Shown: positions 17,109 through 25,628 of the stretch, piece by piece
Layout: each line of letters starts with the position of its first letter
Numbering within the stretch: position 1 is the stretch's first letter
From: Persicitalea sp964500445
GTDB taxonomy: Bacteria > Bacteroidota > Bacteroidia > Cytophagales > Spirosomataceae
Reading direction: 5' to 3'
Length of the DNA stretch: 64,000 bases
NCBI GenBank assembly: GCA_964500445.1
Contig: CAZCOG010000012.1
Coordinates: forward strand, 67,085-131,084
Notes under the pieces: model-generated
What the model was told of the DNA's origin: nothing
The model's database searches: none
What the model saw: only the letters and a program-made list of their open reading frames with translations
Made by a program: the position numbers and the translations under genes

Positions 17109-17771
17109 GTGCAAATTCATTCTGTCAACGTCGGGCTGCCCCGTATGGTCGAGTGGGGCGGACGGATGGTTACCACGGGCATTTTTAAAGAATCCGTAGC
17201 CGGGCCAATCCCGCTGGATTTTGTCAATTTGCGGGGTGATCGCCAGGCCGACTTAACTGTTCACGGTGGGCCTGATAAGGCGGTTTATGCCTACGATCTG
17301 ACGCATTATGCAGTTTGGAAAGCTAAAATTCCCCGCTCCGACTGGACGCCCGGACTTTTTGGTGAGAACATCACGACCGAAGGACTACTCGAATCCGAAG
17401 TACGGATCGGCGATCTTTTTCGGGCGGGGACGGCACTCTTGCGAGCGGTTCAACCCCGGTTTCCGTGTTATAAGTTAAACGTACGCTTCGACGATCCTGG
17501 CATGACCCGGCGATTTGCTCAACTGGGGCATCCAGGCATTTATTTTCGGGTGGTCGAAACGGGGCTCATTGCGGCGGGAGATACTCTGACACTTACAGAA
17601 GCCGCCGAAACTGACATCACGATCCAAACGGTAAACGATGTCGTTTCAAAACAAAAAGGAGATTACGAACTCATTGCCCGCCTGGCTTCGCTGCCGCATC
17701 TGGCCGAATCGCTACGCGCCAAGTTTTCCAATCACGTGTCGCGCCAACGAAGCCAGGATAAGCTATCGTGA
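17109..17771 (+). CDS. MOSC-domain protein (YiiM-like)
   Basis: The 220-residue protein starts at GTG 17109. It has the MOSC core: LRGDRQADLTVHGGPDKAVY (42-61), FGENITTEGL, and the conserved cysteine in RFPCYKL (Cys120). A YiiM-like helical tail follows. MOSC proteins handle the molybdenum cofactor or act as Moco-dependent N-hydroxylated base reductases; YiiM reduces 6-N-hydroxylaminopurine. The conserved cysteine would bind molybdenum. No other Moco genes are nearby. The family is secure; exact activity is inferred. Confidence 0.88.
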   Translation: MQIHSVNVGLPRMVEWGGRMVTTGIFKESVAGPIPLDFVNLRGDRQADLTVHGGPDKAVYAYDLTHYAVWKAKIPRSDWTPGLFGENITTEGLLESEVRIGDLFRAGTALLRAVQPRFPCYKLNVRFDDPGMTRRFAQLGHPGIYFRVVETGLIAAGDTLTLTEAAETDITIQTVNDVVSKQKGDYELIARLASLPHLAESLRAKFSNHVSRQRSQDKLS

Positions 17772-17924
17772 GGTCTTAGTAAAAGTGGGCACCATACGCC
17801 AAAAGAAGATCTGTAAGGTCTCCATCCTGAACGTTCCCCTGCTAAACCCGGTTATAGTTCTCGATTCAGGCTCCGGCCAGAATCATTTTTTTTAGGTAAG
17901 AACCTCCAATCACTATATATCAAA

Positions 17925-18464
17925 ATGGAAAAGATACATGCTACCACCGTCCTGGGCGTACTGCATAATGGGATGCTGGCCCTTGGGGCCGACGGACAGG
18001 CCACGATGGGAAATACAGTCGCCAAAAGTAATGTCAAGAAAGTCCGTGTCCTGCAAGGCGGTAAAATCCTGGTCGGCTTCGCCGGGTCCACGGCGGACGC
18101 CTTTTCGCTGCTGGAAAAATTTGAGGAAAAGCTCAACGCTTATGGTGGCAACATGAAACGGGCCGCCATTGAACTCGCCAAAGAATGGCGCACCGATCGC
18201 TACCTGCGCAAGCTGGAAGCGATGATAATTACGGCCAATCAGGAAGAAATTCTGGTCATCTCCGGCACAGGCGATGTGTTGGAACCTGAAAACGGTATCG
18301 CCGCTATTGGATCAGGCGGGAACTATGCCCTTTCTGCCGCCACTGCTCTTAAAAAGCACGCCTCCCAACTCACCGCCGAAGAAATGGTCCGTGAAGGGCT
18401 GATGATTGCGGGAGATTTGTGCATTTATACGAATCAGAACCTTACGGTGGAAAAGTTGGGGTAA
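17925..18464 (+). CDS. hslV: ATP-dependent protease subunit HslV
   Basis: The 179-residue proteasome-like peptidase contains ALGADGQATMGNT, VRVLQGGKILVGFAGSTAD, and IGSGGNYALSAATAL. The mature N-terminal nucleophile is expected to be Thr7 (residues ATTVLGV) after removal of a short propeptide, a longer leader than in E. coli. HslV forms a double hexamer that degrades proteins delivered by the HslU ATPase. hslU is not in the window, so the usual hslVU operon is broken here. The gene ends before a large intergenic inverted repeat. Confidence 0.95.
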   Translation: MEKIHATTVLGVLHNGMLALGADGQATMGNTVAKSNVKKVRVLQGGKILVGFAGSTADAFSLLEKFEEKLNAYGGNMKRAAIELAKEWRTDRYLRKLEAMIITANQEEILVISGTGDVLEPENGIAAIGSGGNYALSAATALKKHASQLTAEEMVREGLMIAGDLCIYTNQNLTVEKLG

Positions 18465-18496
18465 AAAACAATGGTGTTATTAGAAACTGAAGGTTA

Positions 18497-18592
18497 AGGG
18501 TCAAACGGTTAATGGGTTAAAGGTTTCTAAATTGAGGCATCCATAAGAAAAGAAACCTTAGAGTTTCGATTACCCATTAACCGTTTGACCCT
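18497..18592. repeat. Long intergenic inverted repeat between convergent hslV and dacB
   Basis: Perfect 21-nt arms (18497-18517 and 18572-18592) enclose a second, inner 8-bp stem (18521-18528 with 18551-18558). The whole element fills the space between two convergent genes, so it is probably a bidirectional termination or mRNA-end structure. It resembles the other AT-rich inverted repeats in this window. Confidence 0.8.
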
Positions 18593-18606
18593 AATCCATC
18601 CTAATA

Positions 18607-20124
18607 TTACAATTCCCCCAAAAGTACCAGCAATTCTCTAAGCCGAAGACTCACCGTGCGGCTGCCATCCGGCAGGTACTTGTGAGCGATCATCGTAAAA
18701 CTAAGGCGTTCACCTTCCCTGGTAGTGACGTAGCCCGCGTAGGCGCGGGTGCCGCCGATAGAGCCACTCTTGGCCCGAACGTTGCCAGCGGCCTTAGTAC
18801 GTCGGCCAATGTTTCGGACGGTTCCGGTTTCACCGAGAACGGCGATGCTATTGTAGAAATCAGTAAAATTCTTGTCTTTGGTGGCGGCGTTAAGGACATC
18901 AGTGAGATTCTGCGCCGTGAGTGATCCGGTAGGCGATAGGCCGCTGCCGTCTTTGACAAAAAAACCGCGCATATCAGCACCTTTTTTACGCCAATACTCC
19001 GCCTCGGCTTCGGCGGCATCGTCGAAGTCCGCCTTTCCACTGAGGCGAACACCCGCCGTTTTCAGGAAGGCATCGGCATAAAGATTAATACTCCACCAGT
19101 TAGTTTGTTGGGCAAGTTCACGCAATGTGGGCGAGCTGTACTGGTCAATGACAGTACGCGGAGCGGCAACAGCCTGATATTTTGGCAGTACGCCGGGCTC
19201 GCCTGCAATCCCGACACCGTCGGCTTTCAGGGCCAGGGTAAGCCCAAAAACTGCGGCGTAGGCCGGGCGGGGTACCGCCCCTTTGACAGTAAACGAGGTC
19301 GACCCGCGCGGTACGGTTCCGGTCAGCAGTACTTGCTCGCCCAGGGGACTGGCGTAGATATACACCTGATCGCCCGACCCGGCCTCGCCCGTAGTGACAC
19401 GGTTTTCCATTTTCAGATAAGATAAATCGGGTTCCAAGCTAACCACCTCCGTCGGGTCGCCCACGTTGCGGCCCGCTTTGAAGGAAACACGGTAAAGATT
19501 TTCGCGAAAATTAAGTCCCTGCACCCCGGCACCGTAATAGTTACCCAAGTCTCCCCATACCCAGGTATCAGCCAGGTTTTTGTCATCAAAAATCGTAGGA
19601 TCGGCCATGACCTGCCCTTGGACATAGCGGATGCCTGCCCGCCGAACGGCTACCGACCAGCGGTTGAGCAACTGGTCGCCATCGGGGACGCCGTCGAAAC
19701 GGTCGCTGCCAAGCGACGGGTCGCCCGTGCCTCGTAGGTACAAGTTGCCGCGCAGCGTGTCCCGAACGATCTGTCCGTCGTATTCAAGGTAAGTTTGGTA
19801 GGTGTAATCCCCGCCCAGTACTGATAAAACAGTAGCAGTCGAGACCAGTTTCAGCGTAGAAGCTGACGGAACCGACTGTTCCTGATTAATACCCAGAATT
19901 GTGCGGCTATTTTTGGTAGATTTCAAACAAAACGCAAAAACGCCGTTTCGCATGAGTTCGGAATTCTGCAGTTCGACCACCGCATCCGAAAGGCGATCCA
20001 GGGCCAGCGAGTCTATGGCCTGTGCATACAGTGGATTGGAGTTCAGAGCCAGCAGGAAAACTACCAGCGATTTTTGAGTAAGGGCAAGAATTTTGTGGCG
20101 GAGATAACGGAGGGAATCAAACAT
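18607..20124 (-). CDS. dacB: D-alanyl-D-alanine carboxypeptidase/endopeptidase (PBP4 family)
   Basis: I place the start at the ATG at 20124, which gives 505 residues and a signal peptide (SLVVFLLALNSNPLYAQA); an upstream start at 20229 adds a basic, non-signal leader. The active-site serine motif is STLK (Ser89-Lys92), the second motif is SIN in WWSINLYADAF, and the third is KSG in RAKSGSIGGTRAYAGY. This is the class C low-molecular-weight PBP architecture, trimming or cleaving peptidoglycan peptides in the periplasm. It is monocistronic and convergent with hslV. Confidence 0.92.
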   Translation of the reverse strand: MFDSLRYLRHKILALTQKSLVVFLLALNSNPLYAQAIDSLALDRLSDAVVELQNSELMRNGVFAFCLKSTKNSRTILGINQEQSVPSASTLKLVSTATVLSVLGGDYTYQTYLEYDGQIVRDTLRGNLYLRGTGDPSLGSDRFDGVPDGDQLLNRWSVAVRRAGIRYVQGQVMADPTIFDDKNLADTWVWGDLGNYYGAGVQGLNFRENLYRVSFKAGRNVGDPTEVVSLEPDLSYLKMENRVTTGEAGSGDQVYIYASPLGEQVLLTGTVPRGSTSFTVKGAVPRPAYAAVFGLTLALKADGVGIAGEPGVLPKYQAVAAPRTVIDQYSSPTLRELAQQTNWWSINLYADAFLKTAGVRLSGKADFDDAAEAEAEYWRKKGADMRGFFVKDGSGLSPTGSLTAQNLTDVLNAATKDKNFTDFYNSIAVLGETGTVRNIGRRTKAAGNVRAKSGSIGGTRAYAGYVTTREGERLSFTMIAHKYLPDGSRTVSLRLRELLVLLGEL

Positions 20125-20466
20125 TTGAGTGCGTTGGTAGGAGTGTTTTAGGCGGCGGCACCTTCTTTTTGGAATTTTCAGTATTGACGACTTGGAAAAA
20201 AATTCTACCCACGGGTTTAAATGAACCATGTATTAGGTATGATATGAATTTGTGCGAAATGAAGTTTCTCGAAGTGGAAGGCGGATTGCCACTTCATGGC
20301 TTTTTTTGTTTTTTACTATAACCGTAGCCAAAACTGGGTATTTAATCCAGAACATACCGTTTCCGAATAGCAATTTTGATTAACTTCGAGTTTCTTTCGT
20401 ACCTATACAAAGTCATACCACCCAATTTCTTAGCCGCATTTTTCATTTATCACTTGTCCCCCCAAA
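20125..20466. other. Intergenic region with a plus-strand terminator-like hairpin (20271-20308)
   Basis: This 342-nt region lies between divergent dacB and the PhyH gene. A 7-bp stem (20271-20277 with 20289-20295) is followed by GGCTTTTTTTG on the plus strand. It looks like an intrinsic terminator, yet no plus-strand gene ends here. No consensus promoter or RNA gene was recognised. Confidence 0.5.
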
Positions 20467-21390
20467 ATGAAAGACTACCACATGAATACTCCCTGGATAG
20501 ATTCGCCCTTTTTCCAGCGGGAACTGGAAGAATCGCCACTGGATGAAGCCACCAAGGAAATGGCCCGCCAATACGCCGAGCGTGGCTACCTCATTGTGGA
20601 AACCGGGCTACCGGAAAGTACCTTTGACCGGATTATCGAGCTACTGGAGCCACACTATAACGATCCGAGGATTCAGGACGCCTGGAGAATAACGCCGTTG
20701 GTGAAGGAAGTAGCGGGCTGCGAGCGGATCATGGATATGCTGCGAATCCTGTATCGACGGGAGCCTTTTCCCTTCCAGACACTCAATTTTCATGTAGGTT
20801 CGCAGCAGAAAACGCATAGCGATTCTATCCACTTTTATTCGGTGCCACAGCGCTTTATGTGCGGGGTGTGGGTGGCCCTGGAAGATACCGACGAGTCGAA
20901 TGGTCCGCTGCATTACTACCCTGGCAGCCACAAACTACCCTTTTACGACATGGCCGACATCAGCCTACAAGGTTCAAAAGACGTTACGCAATACAACCAA
21001 TACCTCGTTTACGAGAACTTCGTGCAGGATTTGATGGAGGCTACCGGGCAAAAAAAGGAAGTTTTTCACGTCAAGAAAGGGCAGGCGCTGATTTGGTCGG
21101 CTAATCTGTTCCACGGCGGAGAACCCATTTTGCGTCCCGGAAGTACCCGGCATAGTCAGGTGACGCATTATTTTTTCAAAGATTGCATGTATTACTCTCC
21201 CATCTGGTCGGACCTTCCAATCGAGAAAATGTACATGCGCCGTCCGACCAACATCCTCACGGGCGAACTGATCGAAAACACCTACCTCAGCCAGCCCGTT
21301 ACGGGTCGAACGGGTTATAGTCCGCTCACTGATTACAAGAATGGTCTTGAAAAAACGTTAAGAAATCTGAAGCGCAGCCTTTCCAAATAA
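20467..21390 (+). CDS. Phytanoyl-CoA dioxygenase (PhyH) family protein
   Basis: The 307-residue Fe(II)/2-oxoglutarate oxygenase has a metal triad of His117 and Asp119 (KTHSDSIHF) plus His216 (NLFHGGEPI). An arginine in RPGSTRHS probably binds 2-oxoglutarate. PhyH-family enzymes hydroxylate diverse small molecules; the substrate cannot be deduced. It precedes, on the same strand, a Tat-exported Gfo/Idh/MocA protein and a cytochrome/DUF1501 pair. That neighbourhood is common in Cytophagales and Planctomycetes and may serve catabolism of modified sugars. No signal peptide, so it is cytoplasmic. Confidence 0.88.
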   Translation: MKDYHMNTPWIDSPFFQRELEESPLDEATKEMARQYAERGYLIVETGLPESTFDRIIELLEPHYNDPRIQDAWRITPLVKEVAGCERIMDMLRILYRREPFPFQTLNFHVGSQQKTHSDSIHFYSVPQRFMCGVWVALEDTDESNGPLHYYPGSHKLPFYDMADISLQGSKDVTQYNQYLVYENFVQDLMEATGQKKEVFHVKKGQALIWSANLFHGGEPILRPGSTRHSQVTHYFFKDCMYYSPIWSDLPIEKMYMRRPTNILTGELIENTYLSQPVTGRTGYSPLTDYKNGLEKTLRNLKRSLSK

Positions 21391-21477
21391 AACTCAGATT
21401 TTCTAAGGGTAATTCTCTGCGCTTATTTCCTTTTAATATTTTGTACGTTATTTCAAAAACCTAGTTAACCATCAATA

Positions 21478-22971
21478 ATGGATCATAACGACCAAAAAGG
21501 CACCGTTTCGCGGCGCAAATTTTTACAAAACAGTACTGCAGCGGCAGTGGGTGCGTCGGCCCTCGGCAGCTTTTTTATAGTGCCGCGCCACGTGCTGGGC
21601 AAAGGCTTCCGCGCCCCGAGCGATAAGCTGAACATCGCCAGCATCGGTATTGGTGGCAAAGGTTCTTCCGATCTGAGGAACACCTATAACAATGGCGCAG
21701 AGAATATCGTGGCCCTCTGCGACGTAGACTGGGAGCGCGGCAAGCAGAGCTTCGAAGCACATCCCAACGCCAAGAAATACAAGGACTTCCGCAAGATGTT
21801 CGACGAGATGGGCAAAGACATCGACGCAGTGACGGTCTCGACACCCGACCACCAGCACGCTGTGGCCATGATGACTGCCATGCAGCTCGGCAAGCACGTG
21901 TACGGCCAAAAGCCGCTGACACACGACATCTACGAAGCCCGAATGCTGACCGAAGCAGCCCGCAAGTACAAAGTTGTGACGCAGATGGGTAACCAGGGTG
22001 CTTCGAACCCCGGCCAGCAGCAAATGATCGATTGGTTCAAGAAAGGACTTATCGGCACCGTAAACGAAGTACATGTCTGGACCAACCGCCCCGTGTGGCC
22101 GCAGGGTATTCCGGTACCCGAGGGCAAAGGCCCTGCCCCTTCCACAATCGACTGGGATTTGTGGGTAGGCACGGCCCCCTGGGTAGAATACACTCCTGCC
22201 TACCACCCCTTCAAGTGGCGGGGATGGTGGCATTTTGGTACGGGCGCTCTTGGCGACATGGGCTGTCACCTGATCGATCCTCCCTTCCGGGTTCTGGGGC
22301 TGGGCTACCCCACAGAAGTAGAATGCAGCGTAGGTTCGGTGTTTCTGAAAGACTGGAACCCTGAGTACATTCCGGAGGGCTGCCCACCCTCGTCGCGCAC
22401 GCAACTGAAATTCCCGGCCACTAAAAACAACAAATCGGAAGTTACGATGGTGTGGTACGATGGCGGCCTGCGCCCCGCCCACCCCGAATTGATTCCAGCC
22501 AACGATCCGCTGGGCGACGATGACAGCTCCAACGGCGCCATTTTGATTGGCGATAAGGGCGTGATGACCTGCGGTACTTATGGTCTGGTACCAAAGCTTT
22601 ACACCAAAGACGGCAAAAAACTGGAAATGACCAAGAGCGGTGAATTCGATACCAAGTACACACCATTGCCTGAGTATGGTCACCATGTCGCCTGGACCGA
22701 CGCCTGTAAAGCAGGTTTCAATAGTAAGGAACACAAAGAGTTGCGGTCGTCCTTCGATTACGCCGGGCCACTAACTGAAACTGTAATTATGGGTAATCTC
22801 GGTATCCGTAGTTATACGCTTCGTGAGCCGGGCCCAGAAGGAAAGGGTTTCACTTTCCCCGGTCGCAAAAAGCTGCTGTGGGATGGCAAGAATATGAAAA
22901 TCACTAACTACGAACCCGCCAACCAGTTTGTAAAGCGTAACTATCGCGGGGACTGGACACTGGGAGCTTAA
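21478..22971 (+). CDS. Tat-exported Gfo/Idh/MocA-family oxidoreductase
   Basis: The 497-residue protein begins with a twin-arginine signal (VSRRKFLQNSTAAAVGASAL, Arg12-Arg13). The NAD(P)-binding Rossmann fold has IGIGGKGSSDLRN and VTVSTPDHQH, and the central lysine motif appears as GQKPLTHD. The C-terminal half matches the bacterial-type Gfo/Idh/MocA C-terminal domain (GTGALGDMGCHLIDPPF). Exported members probably keep a tightly bound nucleotide and act on sugars in the periplasm, as in glucose-fructose oxidoreductase. The substrate is unknown. It sits 87 nt after the PhyH gene. Confidence 0.92.
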   Translation: MDHNDQKGTVSRRKFLQNSTAAAVGASALGSFFIVPRHVLGKGFRAPSDKLNIASIGIGGKGSSDLRNTYNNGAENIVALCDVDWERGKQSFEAHPNAKKYKDFRKMFDEMGKDIDAVTVSTPDHQHAVAMMTAMQLGKHVYGQKPLTHDIYEARMLTEAARKYKVVTQMGNQGASNPGQQQMIDWFKKGLIGTVNEVHVWTNRPVWPQGIPVPEGKGPAPSTIDWDLWVGTAPWVEYTPAYHPFKWRGWWHFGTGALGDMGCHLIDPPFRVLGLGYPTEVECSVGSVFLKDWNPEYIPEGCPPSSRTQLKFPATKNNKSEVTMVWYDGGLRPAHPELIPANDPLGDDDSSNGAILIGDKGVMTCGTYGLVPKLYTKDGKKLEMTKSGEFDTKYTPLPEYGHHVAWTDACKAGFNSKEHKELRSSFDYAGPLTETVIMGNLGIRSYTLREPGPEGKGFTFPGRKKLLWDGKNMKITNYEPANQFVKRNYRGDWTLGA

Positions 22972-23141
22972 TGCAAAGCGTAGTGGGTCGTTGACAACGT
23001 CCATGGGTGATTAACACATTCCCGTTCTTTTTGATAATTTGATGAGGTCTGTCGGTGTCTATTGGCGTCGGCAGACCTTCTTTTTTAGTAGAACTTCTCC
23101 TCCATTACCTTTTTTCTTATCAAGAAGAACCATAACCTCTG

Positions 23142-25502
23142 ATGCAGGAAGTGATACAAGATTTTTGGCTTTGGCAGTTACTGGGGCGGCTGCACCCGCT
23201 CATCGTGCATTTTCCGGTAGGGCTGCTTTGCGTGGCCCTGTTCCTGGAAGTACTTGATTGGCGGAGCGGGAAAAACAGCTTCCGCGCTGGTACATCCGTG
23301 TTAGTTTGGATTGGGGCGGGTAGTTCAGTTGTGGCAGTAATCTTTGGCTTACTGCTGGCCAACCAGGAAGACTATGGCGGCGATGCGGTACTTTTTCACC
23401 AGTGGGCAGGGATCGCGACCATGTGGCTTTCACTGCTGACTTGGTGGCTGTTACGCTCGGGTCGCGTTGCTTTATACCGTAGTCTTCTAGTTTTTACAGT
23501 AGCCGGTGTTACGGTGGCTGGTCACCTTGGCGCCATGCTCACTCACGGAGAAGATTATCTAACCAGCGTCCTGCCGCTCGATAAAGAAGCACAGGAAACC
23601 GATTTTAACGTAAATCAATTCTCGTTCGCTTCCAGCAGCGGCCAGCCTCTTTCCGATACGCAGGTAGCAGAATTGAGCCTGGAAGTACGCTCCATCCTGG
23701 CGCACAACTGTTACAGTTGCCACGGAGCTACCAAGAGCAAAGGCGGACTAAGACTCGACAAGCGGGAATACATCGACAAAGGCGGCGAGAACGGTATCAT
23801 CGTAGTAGCCCGTCAACCCGAAAAAAGCGAGTTAATCCGCCGTATCACGCTGCCCGTGGGTCACAAAGAGGCCATGCCGAGTAAAGGCAAACGACTTACG
23901 GATAAGGAGGTAGCCCTTCTCGAATTCTGGATCGAGGAAGGTGCGCCCTGGCCCAGCGGAGAAGAAAAGAGCATTTTCCGGGTTGCTCCGCTTGCTCCCC
24001 GCAATCCTACCCTACCACCTGTCACCGCCGGGCTTACAAATCCAGTCGACCGGTTCGTCAATGTTTATTTCAAAAATAACAACATCGACTGGCGCAAACC
24101 CGTGAGTGACCGGATCTATATTCGCCGGGTATTCCTGGATATCATTGGTCTGTTGCCGCCGCCCCAAAAAGTGGTAGCCTTCATGGCTGACACCAGGCCC
24201 GATAAGCGCGAAATACTCGTTCGGGAATTGCTAAACCGCAATGAAGATTACGCGCAGCACTGGCTGACTTTCTGGAACGACGCCCTGCGCAACGACTACT
24301 CGGGCACGGGGTACATTACAGGTGGGCGCAGCGATATTACCAAATGGCTCTATAACTCGCTCAAAACCAATAAACCTTACAACTGGTTTGTGCGTGAACT
24401 CGTCAGCCCTACCGAAGAATCAGCCGGATTCGTGAAAGGTATTAAATGGCGAGGTACCATCAATTCCAGCCAAAGGACTGAGATGCAGGCGGCCCAGAAC
24501 GTGGCGCAGGTGTTTTTAGGCCTGAATTTAAAATGTGCTTCCTGCCACGACAGTTTCGTGAGCGACTGGAAGTTGGCCGATGCCTACGCCTTTGCCAATG
24601 TCTTTGCCGATACACTTCTGGAAATCAACCGCTGCGACCAACCTACCGGCAAAATGGCGGGACGAGCTATTCTTTTTGATGAGTTGGGAGAGATCAGCGT
24701 GGATGCTCCTACCGAGCAGCGGCTTCGCGAATTGGCCGATTTTCTGGTACAGCCCAAGGACGGGCGCCTATACCGGACCCTGGTCAACCGGATTTGGGAG
24801 CAGCTTATGGGGCGCGGCATCGTCGAGCCCGTCGATGTAATGGACAACCTGCCGTGGAGTCAGGACCTGCTTGATTGGCTGGCCTATGATTTCGTGCAAA
24901 ATGGCTATGACATCAAAAAACTGATTTTCACTATCCTGACTTCTAAAACTTATCAAATGCCTTCCGTTAGTGTGAAGGAGCCGGATCTGCTCATGGCCCC
25001 CAATTACGTTTTCAACGGCATGGTACGCCGCCGCCTCACCGCCGAACAGTTCGCCGACGCCGTGAGCGTGGCCTTCAATCCCGTGTATCCCGACACCGCG
25101 GTGGTAGTTGAGCGCCTGCCCGAAACCATCACGCAGGAAATCCCTTTCCCCCGTGCCTCTTTGGTTAAAAACGACCCTTTTCTTACCGCTTTGGGTCGCC
25201 CCAACCGCGAAACAGTAAGTACCAGCCGAAGTTCGCAAGCCAATCTTTTACAGGCGCTTGAACTCACAAACGGGGAGAAGTTCAATTCTTCCATTGAGCA
25301 AGGTGCATCAAAGTGGCAAGCAAAGTACCCGCAGTCTGAAGCATTAGTAAAAGCGCTTTATCGCCGGGCGTTGAGCCGCAATCCGGTCCCAAAAGAACTG
25401 GCGGTAGCAACAGGAATCCTGGGCAAGAATCCCAGCGTAGAAGGAATTCAGGATTTAGCCTGGGCGATTGTGCTTCATCCTGAGTTTCAATTGATTTTTT
25501 AG
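23142..25502 (+). CDS. Membrane-anchored cytochrome/DUF1549/DUF1553 protein with DUF2231 head, pair 2
   Basis: The 786-residue protein starts with about four transmembrane helices in a DUF2231-like domain (LHPLIVHFPVGLLCVALFLE; the last ends near residue 145). A cytochrome domain with CYSCH (about 189-193) in a PSCyt1 context follows (GGLRLDKREY). DUF1549 then spans about 290-500 with a second CASCH near 465, and DUF1553 fills the C-terminus (VNRIWEQLMGRGIVEP, PSVEGIQDLAWAI). Unlike the first pair it is membrane-embedded and lacks LamG. The partner DUF1501 gene starts 126 nt downstream. The role is probably periplasmic electron transfer coupled to an unknown substrate. Confidence 0.88.
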   Translation: MQEVIQDFWLWQLLGRLHPLIVHFPVGLLCVALFLEVLDWRSGKNSFRAGTSVLVWIGAGSSVVAVIFGLLLANQEDYGGDAVLFHQWAGIATMWLSLLTWWLLRSGRVALYRSLLVFTVAGVTVAGHLGAMLTHGEDYLTSVLPLDKEAQETDFNVNQFSFASSSGQPLSDTQVAELSLEVRSILAHNCYSCHGATKSKGGLRLDKREYIDKGGENGIIVVARQPEKSELIRRITLPVGHKEAMPSKGKRLTDKEVALLEFWIEEGAPWPSGEEKSIFRVAPLAPRNPTLPPVTAGLTNPVDRFVNVYFKNNNIDWRKPVSDRIYIRRVFLDIIGLLPPPQKVVAFMADTRPDKREILVRELLNRNEDYAQHWLTFWNDALRNDYSGTGYITGGRSDITKWLYNSLKTNKPYNWFVRELVSPTEESAGFVKGIKWRGTINSSQRTEMQAAQNVAQVFLGLNLKCASCHDSFVSDWKLADAYAFANVFADTLLEINRCDQPTGKMAGRAILFDELGEISVDAPTEQRLRELADFLVQPKDGRLYRTLVNRIWEQLMGRGIVEPVDVMDNLPWSQDLLDWLAYDFVQNGYDIKKLIFTILTSKTYQMPSVSVKEPDLLMAPNYVFNGMVRRRLTAEQFADAVSVAFNPVYPDTAVVVERLPETITQEIPFPRASLVKNDPFLTALGRPNRETVSTSRSSQANLLQALELTNGEKFNSSIEQGASKWQAKYPQSEALVKALYRRALSRNPVPKELAVATGILGKNPSVEGIQDLAWAIVLHPEFQLIF

Positions 25503-25628
25503 AAAAAGCAGAATGGCGGCAGAAGCCATAAGTGAATCTATGCACTGCCCCATTGTCGAAGAGGGTAGTTTCAAGAATTTAACTGAGAGAGCATTATTTA
25601 CCAAAGACGGGCAAGTTGCCCGTACCAC

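Noticed and set aside
21523..22734. 403-codon minus-strand ORF opposite the Gfo/Idh/MocA gene
   Set aside because: Antisense shadow of a gene with clear motifs; composition (Val/Gly/His-rich) is typical of mirror frames.
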